From: Streptomyces aureus
Lineage (GTDB): Bacteria > Actinomycetota > Actinomycetes > Streptomycetales > Streptomycetaceae
NCBI RefSeq assembly: GCF_000725495.1
Contig: NZ_JNZD01000034.1
Location: 62,001 to 126,000 of the forward strand
Length of the DNA stretch: 64,000 bases
Direction of reading: 5' to 3'
The notes below the pieces were generated by a model. That model did no database searches. It saw only the letters and a program-made list of their open reading frames with translations, and was not told where the DNA came from. Shown here piece by piece: positions 20,247-30,575 of the stretch. The first letter of the stretch is position 1, and each line of letters begins with the position of its first letter. A program made the position numbers and the translations under genes.

Positions 20247-21871
20247 TGGGATTCGCGCGTACGTGTTCGGTGGCCCTGGTGGGCGTGGAGGGCGTCGTCG
20301 TCGAGGTCCAGGCCGACCTCGAGCCGGGCATCGCCGCCTTCACCCTGGTCGGGCTCCCCGACAAGAGCCTGACCGAGAGCAAGGACCGGGTCAGGGCCGC
20401 GGTGGTCAACTCCGGCGCGGCCTGGCCGCAGAAGAAGCTGACCGTGGGGCTGAGTCCGGCCTCCGTGCCCAAGGGCGGCTCCGGGTTCGACCTCGCCGTC
20501 GCCTCGGCGGTCCTCGGCGCGGCCGAGCGCATCGACCCGCGGGTGCTCGCCGACATCGTGATGATCGGGGAACTGGGCCTCGACGGCAGGGTCCGGCCCG
20601 TGCGGGGCATCCTCCCGGCCGTCATCGCCGCGGCGGACGCCGGCTACGAACAGGTGGTGGTGCCGGAGTGCGCCGCGGCCGAGGCCGCCCTCGTGCCGGG
20701 GATCTCGGTGCTCGGGGTCCGCAGCCTGCGCCAGCTGATCGCGGTGCTGGCGGACGAACCGGTGCCCGAGGAGGACCCGGACGAGCGGGGCCGCCCGGAT
20801 CCGCTGGCGGCCGGCCTGCGCCTGCCCGGCACGGGCGAGGCCACGGGGCTGTGCGGCATCGCCGTGCCGGAACACGACCAGGGCCACGACCTCGGCGACG
20901 TCGTCGGCCAGCTGTCGGCACGCACCGCGATGGAGGTCGCCGCGGCCGGCGGCCACCACGTCTTCCTCCAGGGACCGCCCGGCGCGGGCAAGACGATGCT
21001 GGCCGAACGGATGCCGTTGATCATGCCGGGCCTCACCCGGCAGGAATCCCTGGAGGTGACCGCGATCCACTCCGTCGCGGGCCTGCTGCCGCCCGGCAAA
21101 CCCCTGGTGGACGTCGCTCCGTACTGCGCGCCCCACCACTCCGCGACGATGCAGGCGCTCGTCGGCGGCGGGAAGGGGCTCGCCCGGCCCGGCGCGGTGT
21201 CCCTGTCGCACCGAGGGGTGCTCTTCCTGGACGAGGCTCCGGAGTTCAGCGGCTTCGCGCTGGACGCCCTGCGCCAGCCGCTGGAGGCGGGACACGTCGT
21301 GATCGCGCGCAGCGCCGGTGTCGTGCGGTTCCCCGCCAAGTTCCTGATGGTGCTGGCCGCCAACCCCTGCCCCTGCGGGCGCTTCAGCACGAGCCACGAC
21401 CAGTGCGAGTGCCCGCCCTCCGCCATCCGCCGCTATCAGTCGAGGCTCTCGGGCCCGCTGCTCGACCGGGTCGATCTGCGGGTGGACGTCGAGCCCGTCA
21501 CCCGGGCCGAACTGACCGCGATCGGTGCCCGGGGAGAGTCGACGAGGACGGTCGCGGACCGGGTGCGCGCCGGCCGGGAGCGGGCCGCCGAGCGGCTGAA
21601 GGGCACGCCCTGGCACACCAACAGCGAGGTGCCGGGACGCGAGCTGCGCGGCCGGTTCCAGGCACTGGCGGGAGCGATGGACGAGGCCGAGCGGGGTCTG
21701 GAGCGCGGGCTGCTGACGGCCCGTGGACTGGACCGGGTGCTCCGCGTCGCGTGGACGGTCGCGGACCTCGCGGGGCACGACCGGCCCGACGCCGGGGACG
21801 TCGCCCTGGCCCTCCAGCTCCGCACCGGCGTCCCGCGAGGGGTGCCGATGGCGATCGGCTCGCCGGCATGA
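20246..21871 (+). CDS. comM: ComM/YifB family Mg-chelatase-like AAA ATPase
   Basis: Protein of 541 residues. The N-terminal ChlI-like (Lon-type fold) domain covers about residues 20-145 and the AAA domain has Walker A GPPGAGKT near residue 245. A zinc-binding patch CPCGRFSTSHDQCEC lies in the ATPase region. In naturally transformable bacteria ComM is a helicase that speeds branch migration during DNA integration. The Streptomyces role is unproven. It overlaps yraN upstream and dprA downstream (ATGA). Confidence 0.92.
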   Translation: MGFARTCSVALVGVEGVVVEVQADLEPGIAAFTLVGLPDKSLTESKDRVRAAVVNSGAAWPQKKLTVGLSPASVPKGGSGFDLAVASAVLGAAERIDPRVLADIVMIGELGLDGRVRPVRGILPAVIAAADAGYEQVVVPECAAAEAALVPGISVLGVRSLRQLIAVLADEPVPEEDPDERGRPDPLAAGLRLPGTGEATGLCGIAVPEHDQGHDLGDVVGQLSARTAMEVAAAGGHHVFLQGPPGAGKTMLAERMPLIMPGLTRQESLEVTAIHSVAGLLPPGKPLVDVAPYCAPHHSATMQALVGGGKGLARPGAVSLSHRGVLFLDEAPEFSGFALDALRQPLEAGHVVIARSAGVVRFPAKFLMVLAANPCPCGRFSTSHDQCECPPSAIRRYQSRLSGPLLDRVDLRVDVEPVTRAELTAIGARGESTRTVADRVRAGRERAAERLKGTPWHTNSEVPGRELRGRFQALAGAMDEAERGLERGLLTARGLDRVLRVAWTVADLAGHDRPDAGDVALALQLRTGVPRGVPMAIGSPA

Positions 21872-23013
21872 CAGCCCTGGAACGCGGGGCCAGGGTCACG
21901 CTGTCCCGGGTCGTCGAGCCGGGGGACGAGGTCTGCGGGCGCTGGATCGGCGAGGTGGGCGCCCCGGAAGCGGTCCGGTGGCTGTACGGGGAGCGGGAGC
22001 GGCCGCGGGGGATGACCGACAGGAGGTGGGCCGGGCTGCGGGCCAGGGCGGCCCGCGCCGACCCCGAGCGCGACCTGGAGCTCGCGCGGAGCGCCGGGGT
22101 GGGGTTCGTCTGTCCCGGCGAACCCGACTGGCCCGCCCAGCTCGACGACCTCGGGGACGCCCGGCCGGTCGGACTGTGGGTGCGGGGGCGGCCCGGCCTG
22201 CGGCTGTGGGCGCTGCGGTCGGTCGCCGTCGTGGGCGCCCGCGCCTGCACGGAGTACGGCGCCCACATGGCCGCCACTCTCGGCGCCGGACTCGCGGAGC
22301 GGGGCTGGGTGGTGGTGTCCGGCGGCGCCTACGGCATCGACGGCGCCGCGCACCGCGGCGCCCTCGGGGCCGGCGGCGCCACCGTCGCCGTGCTGGCCTG
22401 CGGCGTCGACCGGCCCTATCCGCGCGGGCACACCGCGCTGATCACCAGGATCGCGGAGCAGGGACTCGTGGTCGGCGAGTTGCCCCCGGGCGAACACCCG
22501 ACACCGAGCAGATTCATCCTCCGCAACCGGGTCATCGCGGCGCTCACCCGGGGCACGGTGGTCGTCGAGGCGGCGTACCGCAGCGGAGCGCTCGTCACCG
22601 CCCGCGCGGCCCAGCGGCTGGGCCGGTTCACCATGGGAGTGCCGGGACCGGCGACCAGCGCGCTGTCGGCGGGGGTGCACGAACTGCTGCGCGGGGAGGC
22701 CGTCCTCGTGTCCGACGCCGCGGAAGTGGCCGAACTGGTGGGCGAGATGGGGGAGCTGGCCCCGGACCGGCGTGGCCCGGTCCTGCCGCGCGATCTGCTC
22801 GAACCGGACGCGGGACGGGTCCTGGCCGCCCTCCCGGCGCGGGATCCGGCCGGAACCGAGCAGATCGCCCGGCGGGCGGGGACCAGCACGGACGACGCGG
22901 TCGGGAGACTGTACGAACTCCGAGCACTTGGATTCGTCGAACGACACGGCGATGGCTGGAAGTTGACACGCCAGGAGACGGCCCCCGTCCGAGCTGATCG
23001 CGGTCGGTGCTGA
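21868..23013 (+). CDS. dprA: DNA-processing protein DprA
   Basis: Protein of 381 residues with the Rossmann-like core of DprA/Smf (AVVGARACTEYGAHMA, SGGAYGIDGAAHRGAL, PGEHPTPSRFILRNR), which binds incoming single-stranded DNA and loads RecA. A C-terminal winged-helix-like region begins near residue 310. The ATG at 21868 overlaps the comM stop. An open frame continues upstream but is antisense-like sequence over comM and is not part of this protein. Confidence 0.92.
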   Translation: MTALERGARVTLSRVVEPGDEVCGRWIGEVGAPEAVRWLYGERERPRGMTDRRWAGLRARAARADPERDLELARSAGVGFVCPGEPDWPAQLDDLGDARPVGLWVRGRPGLRLWALRSVAVVGARACTEYGAHMAATLGAGLAERGWVVVSGGAYGIDGAAHRGALGAGGATVAVLACGVDRPYPRGHTALITRIAEQGLVVGELPPGEHPTPSRFILRNRVIAALTRGTVVVEAAYRSGALVTARAAQRLGRFTMGVPGPATSALSAGVHELLRGEAVLVSDAAEVAELVGEMGELAPDRRGPVLPRDLLEPDAGRVLAALPARDPAGTEQIARRAGTSTDDAVGRLYELRALGFVERHGDGWKLTRQETAPVRADRGRC

Positions 23014-23284
23014 CCGAGCGTGTTCGGCCGTCCGGGGGAACGCCGACACGCCTGGTAATCCCCGCAGTTGGCGACCCCGGCGGTCACGCAGGGCGATCGT
23101 CGTGACTCCGGGAGACGTCCCGGGGGAAGGGTTCGCTTGCGGGTGACAGCCCCGTCCTTCGCGCACTGCGACAGCCTAGTCACGCTACGCTCGCAGGAAT
23201 CCGAAGCACGCACGCGATCTCGGCACGACGCCGACAGGACGCCCAGGTAATCCCAGTTCACGGCAGAACGGCACAAGGCGACGA

Positions 23285-24124
23285 ATGCCCCAGCACACCT
23301 CCGGGACCGACCGGACGGCGATCCCGCCAGCCGCCCGCGACGGCGGCAGCGTGCGCCCGCCCGCGCCCTCGACGCTCGACGAGCTGTGGCGGTCGTACAA
23401 GTCGACCGGTGACGAGCGGCTGCGGGAGCAGCTGATCCTGCACTACTCACCGCTGGTGAAGTACGTCGCGGGCCGCGTCAGCGTGGGTCTGCCCGCCAAC
23501 GTCGAGCAGGCCGACTTCGTCTCGTCCGGGGTGTTCGGACTGATCGACGCGATCGAGAAGTTCGACATCGAACGCGAGATCAAGTTCGAGACGTACGCGA
23601 TCACCCGCATCCGCGGCGCGATGATCGACGAACTGCGGGCGCTGGACTGGATCCCGCGGTCGGTGCGGCAGAAGGCGCGCAATGTCGAGCGCGCCTACGC
23701 GACGCTGGAGGCGCGGCTGCGGCGGACCCCCTCGGAGGGCGAGGTGGCTGCCGAGATGGGCATCGGCGTGGACGAACTGCACGCGGTGTTCAGCCAGTTG
23801 TCGCTGGCCAACGTGGTCGCGCTGGAGGAGCTGCTGCACGTCGGCGGCGAGGGCGGCGACCTGAGCCTGCTGGACACGCTGGAGGACACGGCCGCCGACA
23901 ACCCGGTCGAGGTGGCCGAGGACCGTGAGCTGCGCAGACTGCTGGCCCGGGCGATCAACACGCTGCCCGACCGGGAGAAGACCGTGGTCACGCTGTACTA
24001 CTACGAAGGCCTCACCCTCGCGGAGATCGGCAATGTGCTCGGGGTGACCGAGAGCCGGGTGAGCCAGATCCACACCAAGTCGGTGCTCCAGCTGCGCGCC
24101 AAGCTGGCCAGTTTCGGCCGCTGA
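23285..24124 (+). CDS. whiG: Sporulation sigma factor WhiG
   Basis: RNA polymerase sigma factor of the FliA/WhiG group, 279 residues, which starts the switch of aerial hyphae to sporulation in Streptomyces. Region 2 is seen in [20 protein letters not shown] and region 4 in [20 protein letters not shown]. The RNA-polymerase and DNA contacts look intact. The 271-base space before it has no gene and should hold the promoter. The position after dprA is the normal one. Confidence 0.95.
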   Translation: MPQHTSGTDRTAIPPAARDGGSVRPPAPSTLDELWRSYKSTGDERLREQLILHYSPLVKYVAGRVSVGLPANVEQADFVSSGVFGLIDAIEKFDIEREIKFETYAITRIRGAMIDELRALDWIPRSVRQKARNVERAYATLEARLRRTPSEGEVAAEMGIGVDELHAVFSQLSLANVVALEELLHVGGEGGDLSLLDTLEDTAADNPVEVAEDRELRRLLARAINTLPDREKTVVTLYYYEGLTLAEIGNVLGVTESRVSQIHTKSVLQLRAKLASFGR

Positions 24125-24337
24125 GACGCGCGTGCGCGGCTGCGGCAGCCCGGTGCGCCGATGCCGGGGGTGTCCCCGCCTTGCCGTCGCAGGTCCTGGC
24201 CGTGGGCGGGCGACCGGGCCGGCCTGGTGGGGGAGCGCTGCGCCGGACACCGGCGGGTGCCGGTGCGGTGGACGCCACGGTGGCCGGCTCTCCGGAGTGG
24301 TTCCCGTCCGCGGCGCCGCGTCCGTACAGTGGTTGAC

Positions 24338-24919
24338 GTGCCAAGGATTCGAGCGGCCTCCGTGGCCGAGCACCGGTCGATGCAGCGAGCCGCCCTGCTG
24401 GACGCGGCGCGGTCCCTGTTGTCCGAGGGCGGCACGGACGCGCTGACCTTCCCCGCGCTGGCCGAGCGCACGGGGCTCGCGCGTTCCTCCGTCTACGAGT
24501 ACTTCCGGTCCAGAGCGGCCGTCGTCGAGGAACTGTGCGAGGTCGACTTCCCCGTCTGGGCGGCCGAGGTCTCGGACGCGATGGCCGCGGCGGACGGCCC
24601 CGAGGCCACGGTCGAGGCCTATGTGCGCAGTCAGCTCGCCCTGGTCGGGGACCGGAGACACCGGGCGGTCGTCGCCATCTCCGCCGGCGAACTCGACGCG
24701 GGAGCCCGGGAGAAGATCAGGGCCGCGCACGGCGGGCTGGTCACGATGATCGGTGAGGCGCTCGCAGCGATGGGTCACGCCGAGCCGCGGCTGGCCGCGA
24801 TGCTCCTCCAGGGCGTGGTCGACGCCGCCGTGCGCCGCATCGAGCTGGGCGCCGCCGAGGACCCCTCCGCGATCACGGAGGCGGCCGTGACGATGGCCCT
24901 GCGAGGCGTCCGGGGCTGA
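24338..24919 (+). CDS. TetR family transcriptional regulator
   Basis: Regulator of 193 residues with an N-terminal helix-turn-helix (ALTFPALAERTGLARSSVYE) near residues 36-55 and an all-helical ligand domain. The ligand and targets are unknown. TACAGT at 24325-24330 is a good -10 box only 7 bases before the GTG, so the transcript is probably leaderless. Its 3' end overlaps the tail of the convergent M23 gene by 145 bases as annotated. Confidence 0.85.
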   Translation: MPRIRAASVAEHRSMQRAALLDAARSLLSEGGTDALTFPALAERTGLARSSVYEYFRSRAAVVEELCEVDFPVWAAEVSDAMAAADGPEATVEAYVRSQLALVGDRRHRAVVAISAGELDAGAREKIRAAHGGLVTMIGEALAAMGHAEPRLAAMLLQGVVDAAVRRIELGAAEDPSAITEAAVTMALRGVRG

Positions 24920-25578
24920 CCCCACGGGCTGACCCCACCGCCCTCCCGAACCACCCCTCCCGGGTTCTGCGCTTCCCTCTCTCCTCCCCCCGCGCCCACC
25001 CCCACCCCACTCAGACAGGCCGCCGGCCCGCAGTGCACGCCTCCCGCCTCCAGGGTGCCGACGGTCTCGCCCGCGGCGACCTCGTCGCCCTTGTGCACAG
25101 AGGCCCGCACCGGGCCGTACGTCGTCCGCAGCGGAGGCGTCCCCGTGTCCGCCAGCTCCACCGAGACGACCCCGCGGCCCCCGACCCGGCCCGCGAAGGA
25201 CACCCGGCCGGGCGCGACCGCCAGGACCGGTGTGCCCGGCGCCGCCGCGAGGTCGACGCCCCGATGCCCGCGGGAGTAGGCGGTCGCCGGCGGCTCCCAG
25301 CCCCGCAGGACGAACGGCCGGCCCCCGAACGGCCAGGCGGTCGCGACCGCAGGCACGGAAGGGTCGGCGACAGGCGGTGAGCCCGCACCGCCCGACGCCT
25401 TGCCGGCCTCGTCAGCCGCCGCGGACCGCGCCGAGCCGTGCCCGGGCGCCGGTGCCGGCCGGGGCGGACCGGTCCCGTGGGCCGGAGCCGTCGGGGCCAT
25501 GGCTCCGACGCCGAGCACGGTCAGGACCAGGCTCAGCAGGAATCCCCGCCACTTGCGCGCACATCGATTCACTCGCAT
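24775..25578 (-). CDS. Exported M23-family peptidase, C-terminal motif apparently lost
   Basis: Predicted exported protein. A signal/anchor segment near residues 11-33 is followed by a Pro/Ala-rich linker. The LytM-type fold has the first zinc motif HRGVD (His105, Asp109) and the conserved start of the last strand, GGVHCGPAACL. Here relatives normally continue with HWG, which supplies the second zinc histidine. Instead the frame runs into low-complexity Gly/Val and then antisense to the TetR gene. TCTGAGTGGGG at this point looks like a changed and one-base-shortened CTGCACTGGGG. The enzyme is probably inactive, unless the base loss is a sequence error. The start is uncertain: ATG 25578, a nearby GTG, or ATG 25608. 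Confidence 0.65.
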   Translation of the reverse strand: MRVNRCARKWRGFLLSLVLTVLGVGAMAPTAPAHGTGPPRPAPAPGHGSARSAAADEAGKASGGAGSPPVADPSVPAVATAWPFGGRPFVLRGWEPPATAYSRGHRGVDLAAAPGTPVLAVAPGRVSFAGRVGGRGVVSVELADTGTPPLRTTYGPVRASVHKGDEVAAGETVGTLEAGGVHCGPAACLSGVGVGAGGGEREAQNPGGVVREGGGVSPWGQPRTPRRAIVTAASVIAEGSSAAPSSMRRTAASTTPWRSIAASRGSA

Positions 25579-25844
25579 GCGGGAACCGTCCCGCATCGAG
25601 CGGATCATGGCCGGGATCTGTGGAGTACCGGCCGGTTGTGGACAGCGGCGTCACCCGGTCCCTCCAGGGTCCCGTACACTTCTGATGGCGACCCGGGTCA
25701 TCGGGTCGACTTCGCACGCCCCGACATCTGGTCACCACCGGTGTCAGCGCCTCTCGGTCCTCTGTGGCAAGGCGCGTCGCGGGCGTCAGGCGCGAGTGCC
25801 GTCCGGCACACGCGGCACAACCGAGAAAACCGAGGAGAACGGCC

Positions 25845-26750
25845 ATGGCCGTCGTCACGATGCGGGAGCTGCTGGAAAGCGGCGTCCACTTCGGTCACCA
25901 GACCCGTCGCTGGAACCCGAAGATGAAGCGCTTCATCTTCACCGAGCGCAACGGCATCTACATCATCGACCTGCTCCAGTCGCTGTCGTACATCGACCGC
26001 GCCTACGAGTTCGTCAAGGAGACCGTCGCCCACGGCGGCACGGTCATGTTCGTCGGCACGAAGAAGCAGGCGCAGGAGGCCATCGCCGAGCAGGCCACCC
26101 GCGTCGGCATGCCCTACGTCAACCAGCGCTGGCTGGGCGGCATGCTCACCAACTTCTCCACCGTCTACAAGCGTCTGCAGCGCCTCAAGGAGCTCGAGCA
26201 GATCGACTTCGAGGACGTCGCGGCCTCGGGTCTCACCAAGAAGGAGCTTCTCGTGCTCTCGCGCGAGAAGGCCAAGCTGGAGAAGACCCTCGGTGGTATC
26301 CGCGAGATGCAGAAGGTGCCCAGCGCCGTCTGGATCGTGGACACCAAGAAGGAGCACATCGCGGTCGGCGAGGCCCGGAAGCTCAACATCCCGGTCGTCG
26401 CCATCCTCGACACCAACTGTGACCCCGACGAGGTCGACTACAAGATCCCGGGCAACGACGACGCGATCCGCTCCGTCACCCTGCTCACCCGCGTGATCGC
26501 CGACGCCGTCGCCGAGGGCCTCATCGCCCGCTCCGGCGCCGGCAAGGCCGCGGGCGACAAGGCCGCGGGCGAGCCGCTCGCCGCGTGGGAGCGCGACCTG
26601 CTCGAGGGCGAGAAGAAGGCCGACGACGCCGAGGTCCAGACCTCCGCCGAGACGGAGAAGGTCGCCGACGCCGAGCAGGCCGAGGCTCCGGCCGAGGCCG
26701 CCGCCGAGGCTCCGGCCGAGGCCCCCGCCGCGGACGCCGAGCAGGCCTGA
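25845..26750 (+). CDS. rpsB: 30S ribosomal protein S2
   Basis: Small-subunit protein, 301 residues. The core [20 protein letters not shown] to about residue 245 is typical. The Ala/Glu-rich tail of about 55 residues is an actinomycete extension. The ATG follows GAGGA. It is divergent from the M23 gene with about 265 bases between starts; TACACT at 25675-25680 is a possible -10 box. A hairpin separates it from tsf. Confidence 0.97.
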   Translation: MAVVTMRELLESGVHFGHQTRRWNPKMKRFIFTERNGIYIIDLLQSLSYIDRAYEFVKETVAHGGTVMFVGTKKQAQEAIAEQATRVGMPYVNQRWLGGMLTNFSTVYKRLQRLKELEQIDFEDVAASGLTKKELLVLSREKAKLEKTLGGIREMQKVPSAVWIVDTKKEHIAVGEARKLNIPVVAILDTNCDPDEVDYKIPGNDDAIRSVTLLTRVIADAVAEGLIARSGAGKAAGDKAAGEPLAAWERDLLEGEKKADDAEVQTSAETEKVADAEQAEAPAEAAAEAPAEAPAADAEQA

Positions 26751-26772
26751 CCCCTCACCCCTTCGGGTCTGT

Positions 26773-26805
26773 GAACGGCGGGGGCGCACGAAGCCCCCGC
26801 CGTTC
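26773..26805 (+). terminator. Hairpin between rpsB and tsf
   Basis: GAACGGCGGGGGC and GCCCCCGCCGTTC pair perfectly (13 bp) around a 7-base loop. It lies 22 bases after rpsB and 41 before tsf. It may partly stop transcription and set the S2 to EF-Ts ratio. Confidence 0.75.
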
Positions 26806-26846
26806 CGCCCGTAGATCTTCAGACTTCGAGAGAGACTCCAGGAATC

Positions 26847-27683
26847 ATGGCGAACTACACCGCCGCTGACGTCAAGAAGCTCCGCGAGCTCACCGGCGCC
26901 GGCATGATGGACTGCAAGAAGGCGCTGGACGAGGCCGACGGCAACGTCGACAAGGCCGTCGAGGCGCTGCGGATCAAGGGCCAGAAGGGCGTCGCCAAGC
27001 GCGAGGGCCGCTCCGCCGAGAACGGCGCCGTGGTCTCCATCATCGCCGACGACAACACCTCCGGTGTCCTGGTCGAGCTGAAGTGCGAGACGGACTTCGT
27101 CGCCAAGGGTGAGAAGTTCCAGGCCGTCGCCAACGAGATCGCCCAGCACGTCGTCAAGACGTCGCCGGCCGACATCGAGGCGCTGCTCGGCTCCGAGATC
27201 GAGCCCGGCAAGACGGTTCAGGCGTTCGTCGACGAGGCCAACGCCAACCTGGGCGAGAAGATCGTCCTCGACCGCTTCGCCCAGTTCTCCGGCGCGTTCG
27301 TGTCCTCGTACATGCACCGCACCATGCCCGACCTGCCCCCGCAGATCGGTGTTCTGGTCGAGCTGGACAAGGCCGACGCCGACCTCGCCAAGGGCATCGC
27401 GCAGCACATCGCCGCCTTCGCGCCGAAGTACCTCTCCCGTGAGGACGTTCCGGCCGAGGTCGTCGAGACCGAGCGTCGCGTCGCCGAGGAGACCACCCGC
27501 GCCGAGGGCAAGCCCGAGGCCGCCCTCCCCAAGATCGTCGAGGGTCGCGTCAACGGCTTCTTCAAGGAGGCCACCCTCCTCGGTCAGCCGTACGCGCTCG
27601 ACAACAAGAAGTCCGTCCAGAAGGTTCTGGACGAGGCCGGTGTCACCCTGAAGCGCTTCTCGCGCATCAAGGTCGGCATCTGA
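26847..27683 (+). CDS. tsf: Elongation factor Ts
   Basis: Nucleotide exchange factor for EF-Tu, 278 residues. It begins MANYTAADVKKLRELTGAGM with the UBA-like N-terminal domain and has the conserved core TDFVAKGEKF. It follows rpsB, its usual partner, after a hairpin. Confidence 0.97.
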   Translation: MANYTAADVKKLRELTGAGMMDCKKALDEADGNVDKAVEALRIKGQKGVAKREGRSAENGAVVSIIADDNTSGVLVELKCETDFVAKGEKFQAVANEIAQHVVKTSPADIEALLGSEIEPGKTVQAFVDEANANLGEKIVLDRFAQFSGAFVSSYMHRTMPDLPPQIGVLVELDKADADLAKGIAQHIAAFAPKYLSREDVPAEVVETERRVAEETTRAEGKPEAALPKIVEGRVNGFFKEATLLGQPYALDNKKSVQKVLDEAGVTLKRFSRIKVGI

Positions 27684-27786
27684 GTCCGTACAGCGATCGA
27701 CGCGCGACCCCGATAGGGTCGACAGCAGTCGTCCGCGTACGCCGGCACTCACGCGTGTGTGCCGGACGACAGCAGATCTGACGAGG

Positions 27787-27835
27787 AGGCCATTGCCGAG
27801 CATGGGATGCAAACACACCCCACCGGCAATGGCCT
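27787..27835 (+). terminator. Long-loop hairpin between tsf and pyrH
   Basis: AGGCCATTGCCG (27787-27798) and CGGCAATGGCCT (27824-27835) are perfectly complementary, with a 25-base loop, and a T-rich TCTTCGTATG follows. A second, smaller inverted repeat around CCGGCAC...GTGCCGG lies just upstream (27742-27765). It probably terminates rpsB-tsf 30 bases before pyrH. Confidence 0.7.
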
Positions 27836-27865
27836 TCTTCGTATGTGCACCATGAGGAGATCTCC

Positions 27866-28636
27866 ATGACCACCACCCAGGCCGGAAACGGCGAGAAGAG
27901 CGACGACGGCAAGGGCGCGGGCCGCTTCCTGCTGAAGCTTTCCGGCGAGGCGTTCGCCGGTGGCGGGGGACTGGGCGTCGACCCCGACGTGGTGCACAAG
28001 ATCGCCCGCGAGATCGCGGCCGTCGTGCGCGGCGGTGCCCAGATCGCCGTCGTCATCGGCGGCGGCAACTTCTTCCGCGGGGCCGAACTCCAGCAGCGCG
28101 GCATGGACCGGGCGCGCTCCGACTACATGGGCATGCTCGGCACCGTCATGAACTGCCTCGCCCTCCAGGACTTCCTGGAGAAGGAGGGCATCGACAGCCG
28201 CGTCCAGACCGCCATCACCATGGGCCAGGTCGCGGAGCCGTACATCCCGCTGCGCGGTGTGCGCCACCTGGAGAAGGGCCGCGTGGTCATCTTCGGCGCC
28301 GGTATGGGCATGCCGTACTTCTCGACCGACACCACCGCCGCCCAGCGCGCCCTGGAGATCGACGCCGAGGCGCTCCTCATGGGCAAGAACGGCGTGGACG
28401 GTGTCTACGACTCCGACCCGAAGACCAACCCCGAGGCCGTCAAGTTCGATGCGCTCAGCTACGGCGAGGTCATCACCCGGGACCTCAAGGTCGCCGACAT
28501 GACCGCCATCACGCTGTGCCGGGACAACAAGCTGCCGATCCTGGTCTTCGAACTCCTGGCGGAGGGCAATATCGCGCGGGCCGTCAAGGGTGAGAAGATC
28601 GGCACACTCGTGGGCGACCAGAGCGGCCGAGCCTGA
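27866..28636 (+). CDS. pyrH: Uridylate kinase
   Basis: UMP kinase of 256 residues (amino-acid-kinase fold) that makes UDP from UMP for RNA, cell-wall and nucleotide-sugar synthesis. It has [20 protein letters not shown] and [12 protein letters not shown] motifs. The ATG at 27866 has AGGAGA upstream; a GTG 21 bases earlier overlaps that site and is less likely. frr follows. Confidence 0.95.
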   Translation: MTTTQAGNGEKSDDGKGAGRFLLKLSGEAFAGGGGLGVDPDVVHKIAREIAAVVRGGAQIAVVIGGGNFFRGAELQQRGMDRARSDYMGMLGTVMNCLALQDFLEKEGIDSRVQTAITMGQVAEPYIPLRGVRHLEKGRVVIFGAGMGMPYFSTDTTAAQRALEIDAEALLMGKNGVDGVYDSDPKTNPEAVKFDALSYGEVITRDLKVADMTAITLCRDNKLPILVFELLAEGNIARAVKGEKIGTLVGDQSGRA

Positions 28637-28808
28637 CAGGGAACGATCGGGACCGGATCCGCCTTCCGGTCCCGGACGGACCCCGACCGGGGGATGGACA
28701 ATGTCCTGCCGGTCCGGAACCGTGCAGGAACAAGACGCGACGCAGCCGGCCGCCGAACCGACGAGGAAACAGCAGCCGGGCCTACTTCAAGACACGCAGG
28801 AGCAAGTG

Positions 28809-29366
28809 GTGATCGAAGAGACCCTCCTCGAGGCCGAGGAGAAGATGGAGAAGGCCGTCGTTGTCGCCAAGGAGGACTTCGCCGCGATCCGCACCGGCCG
28901 TGCGCACCCGGCGATGTTCAACAAGATCGTGGCCGACTACTACGGCGCGCTGACGCCGATCAACCAGCTGGCCTCGTTCTCCGTTCCGGAGCCGCGCATG
29001 GCCGTGGTGACCCCGTTCGACAAGAGCGCGCTGCGCAACATCGAGCAGGCGATCCGCGACTCCGACCTGGGCGTCAACCCCAGCAACGACGGCAACATCA
29101 TCCGGGTGACGTTCCCCGAGCTGACGGAAGAGCGTCGTAAGGACTACATCAAGGTCGCGCGGACCAAGGGCGAGGACGCCAAGGTCTCGATCCGCGCCGT
29201 GCGCCGCAAGGCCAAGGACGCTCTCGACAAGCTCGTCAAGGACAAGGAGTCCGGCGAGGACGAGGTCCGCCGTGCGGAGAAGGAACTCGACGACACCACG
29301 GCGAAGTACGTCGCCCAGGTGGACGAGCTCCTGAAGCACAAGGAAGCGGAACTTCTCGAAGTCTGA
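28809..29366 (+). CDS. frr: Ribosome recycling factor
   Basis: Splits post-termination ribosomes together with EF-G. The GTG at 28809 gives 185 residues, the exact family length, with AGGAG 6 bases upstream. The conserved [15 protein letters not shown] and [17 protein letters not shown] are present. The stop overlaps the cdsA start (TGATG). Confidence 0.96.
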   Translation: MIEETLLEAEEKMEKAVVVAKEDFAAIRTGRAHPAMFNKIVADYYGALTPINQLASFSVPEPRMAVVTPFDKSALRNIEQAIRDSDLGVNPSNDGNIIRVTFPELTEERRKDYIKVARTKGEDAKVSIRAVRRKAKDALDKLVKDKESGEDEVRRAEKELDDTTAKYVAQVDELLKHKEAELLEV

Positions 29367-30505
29367 TGAACGACTCTTCCTGGGGGGCGCCGCCACAAGC
29401 CGGGTACTGGGGGCCGTCCGAGCAGGGGCCTGTCCAGGGGGCGGCCCCGGCGGGTCCCACGTACGATGCGCATGACGCGCAGCACACTCGGCCCATGCCC
29501 ACCGCGCCCGACGTACCCGCTCATGGCGGAGACCAGGATGACGACAGGGGGGCCGCTCGGCTGAGCGGCCCCTCGGTCCGCAACGACACGCAGTCGGCGG
29601 CGCCCTTCGGGGATCCGTCGCACGACCCGCAGAGCCCGCAGGAGCCCATGCCCAGCACCGCACCCGAGCCCGCCGCCGCACCGCAGAAGAAGAGTGCGGG
29701 ACGCGACCTGGGCGCGGCCATAGGAGTGGGCGTCGGGCTCGGCGCGGTCATCGTCGCGTCGTTGTTCGTCGTCAAGGCCGTCTTCGTCGGCGTGGTGGCG
29801 GTCGCCGTGGTGGTCGGGCTCTGGGAGCTCACCTCACGGCTGCAGGAGCAGAAGGGCATCAAGGCGCCCCTTGTCCCGCTCGCGCTCGGCGGCGCCGCCA
29901 TGGTCGTCTCCGGCTATGTGCGTGGTGCCGAGGGTGCCTGGGTGGCCATGGCCCTCACCGCGCTGGCCGTCCTGGTCTGGCGGATGACGGAACCGCCCGA
30001 GGGATACCTCAAGGACGTCACGGCGGGGGTCTTCGCGGCCTTCTACGTGCCGTTCCTGGCGACCTTCGTGGCCATGATGCTCACGGCCGACGACGGCCCG
30101 CGCCGCGTGCTGACGTTCCTGCTCCTCACGGTCGTCAGCGACACCGGTGCGTACGCCATCGGCTGGCGCTTCGGCAAGCACAAGCTGGCTCCGCGGATCA
30201 GCCCCGGAAAGACCCGCGAAGGCCTGTTCGGAGCGGTCACGTTCGCGATGGCGGCGGGCGCGCTGTGCATGCAGTACCTGATCGACGACGGCACCTGGTG
30301 GCAGGGTCTGATCCTCGGCCTCGCGGTCGCGGCCAGTGCCACGCTGGGCGACCTCGGCGAGTCGATGATCAAGCGGGACCTCGGCATCAAGGACATGGGC
30401 ACCTTGCTCCCGGGACACGGCGGCATCATGGACCGGCTGGACTCGCTGCTCCCGACGGCTCCGGTCGTCTGGCTGCTGCTCGTCCTCTTCGTCGGATCCG
30501 GCTGA
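29366..30505 (+). CDS. cdsA: Phosphatidate cytidylyltransferase
   Basis: Integral membrane enzyme of 379 residues making CDP-diacylglycerol, the precursor of cardiolipin and phosphatidylinositol. A long hydrophilic, Pro/Asp-rich N-terminal region (residues 1-110) is followed by about eight membrane segments. The signature near the C-terminus, DLGESMIKRDLGIKDMG with the following PGHGGIMDRLDS, is complete. It is the last gene of pyrH-frr-cdsA; in many actinomycetes rlmN comes soon after, but here 21 kb lie between. Confidence 0.94.
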   Translation: MNDSSWGAPPQAGYWGPSEQGPVQGAAPAGPTYDAHDAQHTRPMPTAPDVPAHGGDQDDDRGAARLSGPSVRNDTQSAAPFGDPSHDPQSPQEPMPSTAPEPAAAPQKKSAGRDLGAAIGVGVGLGAVIVASLFVVKAVFVGVVAVAVVVGLWELTSRLQEQKGIKAPLVPLALGGAAMVVSGYVRGAEGAWVAMALTALAVLVWRMTEPPEGYLKDVTAGVFAAFYVPFLATFVAMMLTADDGPRRVLTFLLLTVVSDTGAYAIGWRFGKHKLAPRISPGKTREGLFGAVTFAMAAGALCMQYLIDDGTWWQGLILGLAVAASATLGDLGESMIKRDLGIKDMGTLLPGHGGIMDRLDSLLPTAPVVWLLLVLFVGSG

Positions 30506-30575
30506 TCGTTTTTCCGCACGCGCCGACGACGTACGAACGTCAGCGCGACGCACCTCGACGACACCACCCCTTCGG

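Noticed and set aside
20263..21867. Upstream extension of dprA through comM
   Set aside because: The stretch is an out-of-frame reading of comM; the dprA domain begins at ATG 21868, which overlaps the comM stop.
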